Positions 1-8,464 of a stretch of DNA of 64,000 bases are shown one piece after another. Source of the stretch: an uncultured Alphaproteobacteria bacterium (GTDB lineage: Bacteria; Pseudomonadota; Alphaproteobacteria; HIMB59; GCA-002718135); contig CACNKX010000007.1 in assembly GCA_902621165.1 (NCBI GenBank), forward strand, positions 1 through 64,000. The letters are read 5' to 3'. Both the position numbers and the translations under genes were made by a program. The stretch's first letter is position 1. The number at the start of each line of letters is the position of its first letter. The notes under the pieces are model-generated. The model was not told the origin of the DNA. It was given only the letters and a program-made list of their open reading frames with translations, and did not search any database.

Positions 1-1192
1 CTATTTATTTAAAATCTTTAATTGAAATTTTAAAAAAAATGGTGATAAATCCATAATTAAATACGCTTCAAAATTTGATAAAGTTAAAATTAGTAAAAAT
101 GATCTTAGTTTAGATTTATCTAAAATAAAAATTCAATCTAAAGTTGAGCCACAAATATTTAATAGTTTTAAAAAAGCTATAAAAAATATTTCATCATTTC
201 ACAAACAACAATTACCTAAAAATATTGTCTTTACTAATAATGGTGCAAAATTGAAATCTGTATGGAAGCCTATTGACTCAGTTGGTTTGTACGTACCTGG
301 AGGAAAGGCTTTTTATCCTTCATCTTTAATTATGAATGCAGTACCTGCAATCATAGCTGGGGTAAAAAGAATTGTTTGCATAACACCACCCACTAAATCG
401 ATTAACCCCTATTTTATAAAATTAATAAAAGAATTAGGCATAAAAGAAACATATTTTATAGGAGGTGCTCAAGCTATTAGTGCGCTAACATTTGGCACAC
501 AAACAATCAAACCAGTTAACAAGATTTTTGGACCTGGCAATGCTTATGTAGCAGAAGCAAAAAAACAACTATATGGAAAAGTAGGTATAGATTTGTTAGC
601 AGGGCCTTCAGAAATTATTGTTGTTGCTGAAAATAAAAATAATCCAGATTGGGTAGCATCTGACTTAATTGCCCAGGCAGAACATGATGAAAATGCACAG
701 TCCATTCTAATTACAGATGATAAAAATTTTGCAACCAAAGTCTTAAATTCAATTAAAAAAATTAAAAAAGATCTTCCAAAAAAGAAAATAATTGAGAAAA
801 GTTTAAGGAATAATGGCATTATTGCCTTAGTTGACAATATAGAATTTGCTGCAGAAATTATAAATTTTATTGCTCCAGAACATTTACATATACATATTTT
901 TAATTATAAAAAATTATTATCTAAGATAAATAATGCTGGTGGTATATTTTTAGGTGAGTATTCCGTTGAAGCTTTTGGTGATTATAATGTGGGAACAAAT
1001 CATGTATTACCTACTTCTGGAGCAGCTAAGTTTTCATCAGGTTTGGGTGTTTTAGATTTTATGAAGAGAAACTCTATAGTAGAAATCAATGAAAAATCTT
1101 TTACCAATCTTTCAGATGATACTCAAAAAATGTCAGGACTTGAAGGTTTAGATGGACATAAATTGTCAGTTAAAATTAGACAAAAGAAATAA
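1..1192 (+). CDS. hisD: Histidinol dehydrogenase, 5'-partial and apparently frameshifted near its N-terminus
   Basis: Oxidises L-histidinol to L-histidine in two NAD-dependent steps, the last reactions of histidine synthesis; a cytoplasmic zinc enzyme. The open frame from about 26 to 1192 carries the family motifs in order: GDKS and KFD near the N-terminus, [31 protein letters not shown], the catalytic PEHLHIH, the zinc-ligand region GDYNVGTNH and the C-terminal GLDGHKLSV. The usual length is about 430 residues. The conserved N-terminal part has no ATG in this frame: a TGA lies at 23-25, while the frame-3 reading of 3-38 ([10 protein letters not shown]) joins well to GDKS after a run of eight A at 32-39. 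One A appears to be missing, or slippage occurs there. The true start lies before the window. A TTG at 251 would lose essential N-terminal sequence. infA follows after 23 nt. Confidence 0.9.
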
Positions 1193-1215
1193 TTTTTACT
1201 ATAAGTTTACAAAAT

Positions 1216-1434
1216 ATGCCAAAAGAAGGATCAATTGAATTTCAAGGAGTTGTTTTAGAGCTTCTTCCAAATGCAATGTTTAAAGTAAAATTAGAAAATG
1301 ATCATGAAATTCTAGCTCATTCATCAGGTAAAATGAGAAAAAATAGAATTAGAGTATTAGCTGGTGATAAAGTTACAGTAGAAATGACACCTTATGATTT
1401 AACAAAAGGCAGAATTACTTTTAGATGGAAATAA
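1216..1434 (+). CDS. infA: Translation initiation factor IF-1
   Basis: Small S1/OB-fold protein that binds the ribosomal A site of the 30S subunit during initiation. The 72-residue product has the normal IF-1 length and signatures: [34 protein letters not shown] and the C-terminal [11 protein letters not shown]. It lies 23 nt after hisD and its last 10 nt overlap the start of yacG, so the three are probably one transcript. In many alphaproteobacteria a maf gene sits between infA and yacG; it is not present here. Confidence 0.97.
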   Translation: MPKEGSIEFQGVVLELLPNAMFKVKLENDHEILAHSSGKMRKNRIRVLAGDKVTVEMTPYDLTKGRITFRWK

Positions 1435-1604
1435 AAAAATCCAAAAAAAATAATATCATTTCTTTAAAAAAAAAATCTAAGTGCCCAACATGTAAAAAAG
1501 TTTCTAAAGAACCATTTATACCTTTTTGTTCAAAAAAATGCGCTAATATCGATCTGATGAAATGGCTTACAGATGAACATGGATTACAAATAAAATCTGA
1601 TTAA
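1425..1604 (+). CDS. yacG: YacG/DUF329 zinc-binding protein, small
   Basis: A 59-residue reading frame starting at the ATG inside the last codons of infA. It has the four-cysteine zinc motif of the YacG family: CPTC at residues 20-23, then FCSKKC with cysteines at 35 and 39, followed by ANIDLMKWL, the family's conserved C-terminal helix. In E. coli the homologue binds zinc and inhibits DNA gyrase through GyrB. The N-terminal 17 residues are lysine rich and lack the usual short lead. The position between infA and tRNA-Phe matches other alphaproteobacteria, which supports a real gene despite its small size. Confidence 0.9.
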   Translation: MEIKKSKKNNIISLKKKSKCPTCKKVSKEPFIPFCSKKCANIDLMKWLTDEHGLQIKSD

Positions 1605-1656
1605 TTTTTCTATTTTTAATTGAATTTAATTATAAATACTTTATCTGATGTTTAGT

Positions 1657-1732
<76 letters not shown>

Positions 1733-1825
1733 TTTTTTCATTATCATTTTTAATTTTTAAGAAATTTAATAATTTAATCTTTAAAAATATAGTTTATCCC
1801 AATTATTTAGATTACAAAATATATA

Positions 1826-2512
1826 ATGGAAAATAATTTTAAAAAGAAATCATTAATATTCAGATTTTTAGATAAATTTCAAAGGCGTAATAGAGGTAAT
1901 TTATTTATGAATTTAAAAAATTACTATTATTACATTAATTCAAAAATATTTAAATTTACAAAAGATAATAGAGCTTACATCATTAGACAATTAAATAAAA
2001 ATTCAATAATTGCTGAAGTTGGTGTTTGGAAGGGGGATTTTTCATTTGAAATTTTTAAAAATACATCTCCAAGGAAATTAGTTCTAGTCGACCCATGGAT
2101 TTATAATAAAAATATTAGAGGTTGTGCGCCACAAGTTAATGGAGAAGAGCCATTAAATCAGAGCTTTTTTGATCAAGCAAAAATGTCAACATTTAAAAAA
2201 TTTAATGGATATGGCAATGTTATAATATTAGACACAACTTCTAAAAATGCATCTGAAAAATATAAAGATAATTTTTTTGATTATATTTATATTGATGGAG
2301 AACACTCATATAAGGCTGTCTATGAAGATTTAACATTTTGGTATCCAAAGCTTAAAAATAATGGAAAAATTTTTGGAGATGATTTTTATTGGAGAGAAGA
2401 AGATAATTCATTTAGTGTTAAAGAAGCTTACTATGATTTTATTTCTAAACATAAAATTAAAAAATGGTGCGTGTTTAAATCTCAAATTTGTTTAATAAAA
2501 AATAATGTATAA
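1826..2512 (+). CDS. Class I SAM-dependent methyltransferase, substrate unknown
   Basis: A 228-residue protein with a Rossmann-type methyltransferase core resembling the Methyltransf_24 group. Motif I (AEVGVWKGDFS) is at about residues 63-73, an acidic residue after strand 2 is in LVLVDPW (about 86-91), and YIDGEHSYKAVYEDL lies at about 154-169, followed by GKIFGDDFYW. Such proteins often act in surface-sugar or natural-product pathways. The stop overlaps the start of the glycosyltransferase by 8 nt, which suggests translational coupling and a joint role in glycan modification. The true substrate cannot be read from the sequence. The basic N-terminal 50 residues have no clear domain. Confidence 0.7.
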   Translation: MENNFKKKSLIFRFLDKFQRRNRGNLFMNLKNYYYYINSKIFKFTKDNRAYIIRQLNKNSIIAEVGVWKGDFSFEIFKNTSPRKLVLVDPWIYNKNIRGCAPQVNGEEPLNQSFFDQAKMSTFKKFNGYGNVIILDTTSKNASEKYKDNFFDYIYIDGEHSYKAVYEDLTFWYPKLKNNGKIFGDDFYWREEDNSFSVKEAYYDFISKHKIKKWCVFKSQICLIKNNV

Positions 2513-3401
2513 AAAAAAAATAATTGTTAGCTCTTCTGATAGTAAATATTTTCATTTATTAAAAGAACTATATTTATCACTTAAAAAAAATGCTGTTTTT
2601 GACGAATTTGATTTTGGAGTTCTTGATACAGGTATGGAGTCAGATAATCTCTCTTATTTGAGAGATAACAAAGTTATAATTAAAAAAGCTATTTGGAACG
2701 TTGATGTTCCAAAATATAAAATACTTGGTAGAAATCATTTAAAAACTCAAGTAGCAAGAGCTTTTTTACCAGAATATTTTTCAGATTATGATGTTTATAT
2801 TTGGCTTGATGCAGATATGTGGCTTAATGATCTTGAAACTTTTAAATTATATGAAGAGGGTGCAATTCAAAATTGTATTGCCATTACCCCACAATCAGAT
2901 AGGTCTTACTTTAATAATGCAAAAGTTGATTGGTTTTTAAATTTTCCATTAAGAGTAAAAACAATAAACTTTAAAAATATTGGTAAATCAGTATCAAGAA
3001 AACTTGGAAAAAAATATGCTTTCTATTCCACTTTAAATGCTGGAGCTTATGCAATAAATTCAAACCGAGATATATGGAATTGCTTTCAGAAAAATGTAAA
3101 AAAAGCTGCAAAAAAAGGAAGAATATTTGGCACAGATCAAGTAGCACTTGCTCTTAGTATTTATGAAGATAAAATTCCAACACAATTCCTTCCTGCATAT
3201 TGTAATTGGATGTGCGACTTTCATTTGCCAATCTTTGATGAAAAGACTGAGAAATTTTTAGAACCATACCTTCCTAATCATCCATTAGCACTTGTTCATT
3301 TAGCAGGATTAGATGAAATACGTGAAAACAATAATGTTAAGGTTGATATAAAAACTAAGAATGGCAATATTATAAAAAAGTCATTGCGATTTAATGTTTA
3401 A
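2505..3401 (+). CDS. Glycosyltransferase, GT-A fold (family 8-like)
   Basis: A 298-residue protein of the nucleotide-diphospho-sugar transferase type. The key feature is VYIWLDADMWLND around residue 98-108, where the DxD pair (D102, D104) would bind the metal and sugar nucleotide. Later pieces fit GT-A enzymes: STLNAGAYAINSNRDIW, GRIFGTDQVALAL and LVHLAG near the C-terminus. No signal peptide or membrane helix is visible, so it probably works in the cytoplasm. It overlaps both the upstream methyltransferase and the downstream permease by 8 nt, so the group is likely one operon. Donor and acceptor sugars are unknown. Confidence 0.65.
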   Translation: MYKKKIIVSSSDSKYFHLLKELYLSLKKNAVFDEFDFGVLDTGMESDNLSYLRDNKVIIKKAIWNVDVPKYKILGRNHLKTQVARAFLPEYFSDYDVYIWLDADMWLNDLETFKLYEEGAIQNCIAITPQSDRSYFNNAKVDWFLNFPLRVKTINFKNIGKSVSRKLGKKYAFYSTLNAGAYAINSNRDIWNCFQKNVKKAAKKGRIFGTDQVALALSIYEDKIPTQFLPAYCNWMCDFHLPIFDEKTEKFLEPYLPNHPLALVHLAGLDEIRENNNVKVDIKTKNGNIIKKSLRFNV

Positions 3402-4101
3402 ATTTGAGAAGTTAGTTTTTGGTGATGCTGGATGGGGTGATGAGTTTTTAATAGCAACCTTAATGACTCTGCTCGTAAGTATTTTATCAATGGGTTTAGG
3501 CCTTTTTTTAGCAATCATAACAGTGTGGGCAAAGATAATACAAAACAGAATAACAAGATTTATTGCAAATTTTTATACAACAGTAATCAGAGGTGTTCCT
3601 GAATTATTGGTTATTTATCTAATTTTCTTTGGCGGCAATGCTGTTGTTATGAGTGTAGCTAAAGTATTTGGATATAATAAATATATAGAACTAAACGCAC
3701 TTACAATTGCTACAATAGCCATTGCAGTAATATCAGCTACATATTCCAGTGAAGTTTTACGAGCTTCTTATTTGGCTATATCTAAGGGTCAAATAGAAGC
3801 TGCAAGAGCACTGGGCATGAATAAATTTAGTATTTTTTTTAAAGTTATTTCACCTCAAGTTATAAGACATGCCTTACCGGGAATAGGAAATGTATGGCAA
3901 ATAACTCTTAAAGATACTTCCCTGATTTCGGTAACTGGTCTTGTTGAAATTATGCGTCAGTCTAGAATATCTTCTAACGTTGAGCACTCACCTTTAACTT
4001 TCTTAATAACAGCCGCAATATTGTATTTATGTTTAACCACAATCTCTGGCAGGGTTTTTAAAACACTAGAGGTAAATTATTCAAAAGGATTTTCTACATG
4101 A
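3394..4101 (+). CDS. Polar amino-acid ABC transporter permease (HisQ/OccQ-like)
   Basis: A 235-residue inner-membrane protein of the HisMQ/GlnP permease family. It has about five hydrophobic helices and a clear cytoplasmic EAA loop (YLAISKGQIEAARALGM, about residues 127-143) that docks onto the ATPase. The N-terminal half contains the family's conserved RGVPELLVIYLIFFGG. It pairs with the next gene, and the 4-nt overlap suggests coupled translation of a heteromeric permease. No ATPase or periplasmic binding protein is next to it, which is unusual: they must be elsewhere or shared with another system. Substrate is probably a basic or polar amino acid, by family only. Confidence 0.85.
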   Translation: MFKFEKLVFGDAGWGDEFLIATLMTLLVSILSMGLGLFLAIITVWAKIIQNRITRFIANFYTTVIRGVPELLVIYLIFFGGNAVVMSVAKVFGYNKYIELNALTIATIAIAVISATYSSEVLRASYLAISKGQIEAARALGMNKFSIFFKVISPQVIRHALPGIGNVWQITLKDTSLISVTGLVEIMRQSRISSNVEHSPLTFLITAAILYLCLTTISGRVFKTLEVNYSKGFST

Positions 4102-4808
4102 TTGAATTATTAAATAGTATTCAAAATTCTCTTATCTATAAAAATTTCTTTTTGGTCCTATCTGGCTTAGATAATACAATTTTATTATTATTAATTTCAC
4201 TACCACTTGGTTTTGTTTTAGCATTATTATTTGCTCTAGGAAGAGTTTCTAAAATTACATTATTATCAAGAACAATTGCTAGTTATATTTTTATTATTCG
4301 AGGAACCCCTTTACTTGTTCAAATATATTTAATTTATTTTGGTTTAGGTTCTGTAAAATTTATTCGAGAAAGTTTTTTGTGGTATGCATTAAAAGAACCC
4401 TTTTGGTGCGGGGTAATAGCACTTACAATTAATACTGTTGCATATGGAGCAGAAATTTTTCGTGGCGGCATTCAATCAATTGAAAAAAGTCAGGTTGAAT
4501 CTGGTTTATCACTAGGATTTGGAAAATTTTTACTTTTAAGAAAAATTATACTTCCTATAGCTATACGAAAAGTTTTACCATCTTACGGTAATGAATTAAT
4601 ACTAATGGTTAAAGCAACCTCTTTAGTTAGTCTTACAACCTATATGGAAATGACAGGTATTGCTAGAAAGATAATGGCTAAAACATTTGCACCAGTAGAA
4701 GCATTTATTGCTGCAGGTATACTTTATCTATTTTTAAATTTTTTAATGGTACAATTCGTTAAATATTTAGAATGGAAATATAATCCACACTTAAGATTAA
4801 ATAATTAA
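4098..4808 (+). CDS. Polar amino-acid ABC transporter permease (HisM/OccM-like)
   Basis: The second permease of the pair, 236 residues, with a TM region TILLLLISLPLGFVLALLFAL, the conserved RGTPLLVQIYLIYFGLG and an EAA-type loop GIQSIEKSQVESGLSLGFGKF in which the second Glu-Ala-Ala is changed to Glu-Ser-Gly. With the preceding gene it should make the membrane channel of an amino-acid importer. It converges on the cytochrome gene: the two 3' ends overlap by 4 nt on opposite strands, leaving no room for a terminator between them. Confidence 0.85.
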   Translation: MIELLNSIQNSLIYKNFFLVLSGLDNTILLLLISLPLGFVLALLFALGRVSKITLLSRTIASYIFIIRGTPLLVQIYLIYFGLGSVKFIRESFLWYALKEPFWCGVIALTINTVAYGAEIFRGGIQSIEKSQVESGLSLGFGKFLLLRKIILPIAIRKVLPSYGNELILMVKATSLVSLTTYMEMTGIARKIMAKTFAPVEAFIAAGILYLFLNFLMVQFVKYLEWKYNPHLRLNN

Positions 4809-5254
4809 TTTCTAAACTTTTTGTGACATGCCCCACAATTTGCTGACATTACTTTAAAAGCATCATTTAACATTTCACTATCTTCTAATTCAGCACTAAG
4901 TGAAATCATTTCAATATCATTAACAAACTTATCGTTTAATTCATTAAAAGTTTCTCTATCATTCCATATTTCTTCACTAGCTCCTTTGTGCTGACTTCCT
5001 TCAGGATAGTGATCTTTAAAATCCGATGCTGCGTGTAACAAAGTTTTGTTTAATTCAAGAATTGCTTCATAATCATTAGTTTTTAACAATCTAAATATTT
5101 GAGATGACGTGCTTTTAACTTTTTGCATTAAAGCCATTCTATTATTAACGATCTCTTCAAGAGATTTATCTTCTAAAGTTACTTTATGACCCATCAAAAT
5201 AGTAGGCGTAATCAATGATAGTACTATGAGTATAATTTTAAGGCGTGTATCCAT
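4805..5254 (-). CDS. Cytochrome c'/c556-type haem protein
   Basis: A 149-residue exported protein. An N-terminal signal segment (about residues 5-22, KIILIVLSLITPTILMG) is followed by a helical body and one haem c site CGACH at residues 140-144 close to the C-terminus, the arrangement of the cytochrome c' four-helix family. The body has the family pattern of ASDFKDHYPEGSQ before ASEEIWND. It probably carries electrons or binds small gases in the periplasm. Its start overlaps the end of the iolE-like gene by 17 nt, so both are likely co-transcribed, although no functional link is obvious. Confidence 0.82.
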   Translation of the reverse strand: MDTRLKIILIVLSLITPTILMGHKVTLEDKSLEEIVNNRMALMQKVKSTSSQIFRLLKTNDYEAILELNKTLLHAASDFKDHYPEGSQHKGASEEIWNDRETFNELNDKFVNDIEMISLSAELEDSEMLNDAFKVMSANCGACHKKFRN

Positions 5255-6131
5255 ATTTTTTCAATGTAGATGAAAGATAATTATATCCAATTTTAGCATA
5301 TTCAAGTGGGTTAGCTTTTTTAGGATCCTGTTCAGCTTCAATTATAAGCCATTTTTGATACTTTTCTTCAAATAATATTTTAATTAATGGTTCATAATCG
5401 ATGCATCCATCTCCAGGAACAGTGAAAACACCATCTAAAAAAGACTCTCTAAAACTTAAGTCATCTTTAATAGATTTTAAAAAAACATCTTTTCTAATAT
5501 CCTTACAATGAACATGGTTAATTCGAGAAATATAATTTTTTAATACTCTTTCGTAATTTGCTTCGGCAAACATTAAGTGTCCAGTATCGTAAAGCAAAAA
5601 TGTATTTTGATTTGTCATATCCATAAATCGATTTACATCTTCCTCAGACTGTATAATAGTTCCCATATGCTCATGATACGACATTGGCATTCCTTCATCC
5701 ATCAGCATATCAGATAATTCACTGATTTTTTTGCAATAGCTATCCCATTCATTTTTTTCAAGTATTGGTCTTTTACTAAGAGCTTTTGATTGATCACCTT
5801 GGATTGATCCAGATACATCAGCAAAAACAAAAACATCTGCATTAATTAACTTTAATAAATTTAAATGATCTTGGAGTGCTATCCATTCTTCTTTTACACT
5901 TCTTTCTCTAAGCATTGCGCCATACCAACCACCTGGCATTTTTAAATTAAATTTTTCTAAAAGATATTTTGTTATTCCAGGGTTTCTTGGAAATTTTCCA
6001 CCTAATTCAATGCCTTTAAATCCAGATGTGCGTGCATCCTCTAAACATTTTTCGATAGGGGTATCACCTCCTAGCTCTGGCATATCATCATTACTCCATG
6101 CAATAGGTGCGATACCAAGTTTAATTTTCAT
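5238..6131 (-). CDS. iolE: IolE-like inosose dehydratase / sugar-phosphate-isomerase-type TIM barrel
   Basis: A 297-residue TIM-barrel protein. The N-terminus GIAPIAWSNDDMPELGGDTP is highly typical of 2-keto-myo-inositol dehydratase (IolE), which converts 2-keto-myo-inositol to a diketo compound in inositol catabolism. Metal-binding candidates lie in YHEHMGTII, LLYDTGHLMFA, INHVHCKDIR and LIIEAEQDP. No other iol genes (iolG, iolB, iolC, iolD) are in the window, so the protein may act with a scattered pathway or on another polyol. It is divergent from the amidotransferase gene with a 43-nt gap. Confidence 0.75.
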   Translation of the reverse strand: MKIKLGIAPIAWSNDDMPELGGDTPIEKCLEDARTSGFKGIELGGKFPRNPGITKYLLEKFNLKMPGGWYGAMLRERSVKEEWIALQDHLNLLKLINADVFVFADVSGSIQGDQSKALSKRPILEKNEWDSYCKKISELSDMLMDEGMPMSYHEHMGTIIQSEEDVNRFMDMTNQNTFLLYDTGHLMFAEANYERVLKNYISRINHVHCKDIRKDVFLKSIKDDLSFRESFLDGVFTVPGDGCIDYEPLIKILFEEKYQKWLIIEAEQDPKKANPLEYAKIGYNYLSSTLKKYGYTP

Positions 6132-6174
6132 GAAGTTTTACATATTTCATGATAGATGAAAAATAAAGATAAAT

Positions 6175-6996
6175 ATGAATATATTATTAGTTGATGGAAA
6201 TGAAAAAGAAGCTTCTGATCGATATACAAAATTGGGTATGGATACTCAATTTCAAGTATATGAAAAAATTTTAAAAAAATATTCTATTTCAACTATCAAT
6301 ATTACAACAATTCATCCTGCTGTTCATAATAATTATCTTCCTTTAGGCATAAGTCTTGACGATTTCGAAGCGGTTGCTTGGACAGGAAGCTTACTTAATA
6401 TATATAACATGACAAAATCCATAACTAATCAAATAGATTTAGCTAAAGAATTATTTAAAAAAAAGAATAAAATATTTGGTAGTTGTTGGGGGCTTCAGGT
6501 TTTAGTAACTGCCGCAGGAGGTAAAGTAAGAAAAAATCCAAATGGCCTTGAAGCAGTTTTAGCTAAAAATATTACATTAAATAAAGATGGTGAAATTCAT
6601 CCCATGTATAAAAACAAAAAAAAATCATTTAATGCACTATGTTGGCATTATGATGAAGCAGAAAAGCTTCCAAAAGAAACTAAGGTGCTAGCCTCAAATA
6701 AGATCAGTCAATTCCAATCTATAAGCTTTGAAGTAAATCAATCAAGTGTTTGGGCAGTGCAATACCATCCAGAATTTAATTCAAAATGGATGGCTAGACT
6801 TATGGAAATGAGAAAAGATATTTTATTAGATCAAAAAGTATACGAAAATTTATCAGAATTTGAAAACGAAAAAATGATTTTACAAAACCCTGATAATCTT
6901 GAGAAAAAAGAATTACATATATATGATGATGTAGTTGATGAAGAAATCCATTCTTTAGAACTTTCAAATTGGTTAAATCTTAATAAAAATTATTGA
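6175..6996 (+). CDS. Class I glutamine amidotransferase (GuaA-like), role unknown
   Basis: A 273-residue protein with the class I GATase fold. The nucleophile elbow FGSCWGLQVL places the active cysteine at residue 104, and the partner His198 and Glu200 are in YHPEF, so the triad is complete. It resembles the stand-alone GMP-synthase-like amidotransferases of alphaproteobacteria rather than GuaA, CarA or TrpG. About 70 residues after the triad form a charged tail without a known domain. No synthetase partner is next to it. It converges with glpK with a 17-nt 3' overlap. Confidence 0.75.
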   Translation: MNILLVDGNEKEASDRYTKLGMDTQFQVYEKILKKYSISTINITTIHPAVHNNYLPLGISLDDFEAVAWTGSLLNIYNMTKSITNQIDLAKELFKKKNKIFGSCWGLQVLVTAAGGKVRKNPNGLEAVLAKNITLNKDGEIHPMYKNKKKSFNALCWHYDEAEKLPKETKVLASNKISQFQSISFEVNQSSVWAVQYHPEFNSKWMARLMEMRKDILLDQKVYENLSEFENEKMILQNPDNLEKKELHIYDDVVDEEIHSLELSNWLNLNKNY

Positions 6997-8461
6997 CTAC
7001 ATTTATAATTGATTTCCACTTACTAATACTAGAAACTGAAATTGATTTGTTAATATTTGCTTTAACTGTTTTATCTTTTTTCCAAAGTTTACTTATTTGG
7101 CTTGTATTTTTTAAATATCCAGATTGAATTGCTGCAAGATATGCTGCGCCAAGAGAAGTAGTCTCAACATTACTTGGTCTAATAATTTTAATTTGAGAAA
7201 TATTTGCTAAACTTTGTAGAAAGCTATTATTTTTAACCATACCTCCATCAACTCTTATTTCACTAATCTTTGTCTTAGAATCTTTTTCCATACACTCAAT
7301 TAATTCATAAGTTTGAAAAGATAGACTGTCCAAAGTTACTTTGATGATATCTTCTTTAGACGTATTTCTAGTGATGCCAAAAAATGTTCCTCTTGCATTA
7401 GGGTTCCAATATGGGGCGCCAAGTCCAGTTAATGCTGGGACAAAAAATAAACTTTCATCTTTATTGGCTTTTTTATACAATTTATCAGTTTCACTAGAAT
7501 CTTTTATAAATTTTAAATTATCGCGAAGCCATTGTATGGCAGAGCCCGCTACAAAAATACTTCCTTCATAGCAAAACATTTTTTTACCATTTATTTTAAA
7601 AGCAACAGTTGTTAGTAATCTATTTTTAGATAATTTAAATTTTTCTCCAATATTCATAAGAAGAAAACAACCTGTACCATATGTACTTTTTGATTGCCCT
7701 TTTTTGAAACAAGCTTGACCAATTGTTGCTGACTGTTGGTCTCCAGCCATGCCTCCAATTGGTATTGAATCACCAAATAATTTAGTAGAGCCAAAATCAT
7801 ATGCATTTTCAACTACAGTTGGTAAGATATTTTTTGGAATATTAAATATTTTTAAAATTTTGTCAGACCACTGCTCTTTTTGAGAATCAAAAATCATGGT
7901 TCTTGAGGCATTTGATATATCTGTTAGGTGAGATTTTCCCTTGGTTAATTTCCATAATAGCCAGGTGTCTATTGTTCCAAAAAGTAAATTATTATTTTTT
8001 AAATTCTTATTTACTTCCTTAACATTATCAATAATCCATTTAATTTTAGTAGCTGAAAAATATGGATCAAGCTCTAGACCAGTTATTTTTTGAATTTTTT
8101 TATCAATCCCTTTTCTTTTTAAATTTTCACAAAGATTTGCTGTTCTTCTATCTTGCCAGACTATTGCTCTGTAAACTGGTTTCCCAGTTTTCTTATTCCA
8201 CAAAACTGTTGTTTCTCTTTGATTGGTGATTCCAATTGAAATTATATTTTTTGAATTTAACTTATTTTTTCTTAATATTTTTGAAATTAAATTTCTAACA
8301 TCATCCCAAATTTCTGTTGCATTATGTTCGACCCATCCTTCATTGGGAAAATATTGTTTAAATTCTTTTTGGACAATATCGAATATTTCAAATTTTTTAT
8401 TATACAGTACAATTCTTGAACTTGTTGTTCCTTGATCTATTACCAAAAAATATTTTTTCAT
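6980..8461 (-). CDS. glpK: Glycerol kinase
   Basis: Phosphorylates glycerol to glycerol 3-phosphate with ATP in the cytoplasm. The 493-residue product matches the family length and has the FGGY-kinase phosphate motif DQGTTSSR at the N-terminus, ITNQRETTVLW, the substrate region GWVEHNATEIW, GTIDTWLLWKLT, the second FGGY signature GDQQSATIGQACF, and VDGGMVKNNSFLQ near the C-terminus. No glycerol facilitator or GlpD lies nearby. The start codon is only 3 nt from the parE stop, so it probably shares the parE transcript. Confidence 0.95.
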   Translation of the reverse strand: MKKYFLVIDQGTTSSRIVLYNKKFEIFDIVQKEFKQYFPNEGWVEHNATEIWDDVRNLISKILRKNKLNSKNIISIGITNQRETTVLWNKKTGKPVYRAIVWQDRRTANLCENLKRKGIDKKIQKITGLELDPYFSATKIKWIIDNVKEVNKNLKNNNLLFGTIDTWLLWKLTKGKSHLTDISNASRTMIFDSQKEQWSDKILKIFNIPKNILPTVVENAYDFGSTKLFGDSIPIGGMAGDQQSATIGQACFKKGQSKSTYGTGCFLLMNIGEKFKLSKNRLLTTVAFKINGKKMFCYEGSIFVAGSAIQWLRDNLKFIKDSSETDKLYKKANKDESLFFVPALTGLGAPYWNPNARGTFFGITRNTSKEDIIKVTLDSLSFQTYELIECMEKDSKTKISEIRVDGGMVKNNSFLQSLANISQIKIIRPSNVETTSLGAAYLAAIQSGYLKNTSQISKLWKKDKTVKANINKSISVSSISKWKSIINVVNNFY

Positions 8462-8464
8462 AAA

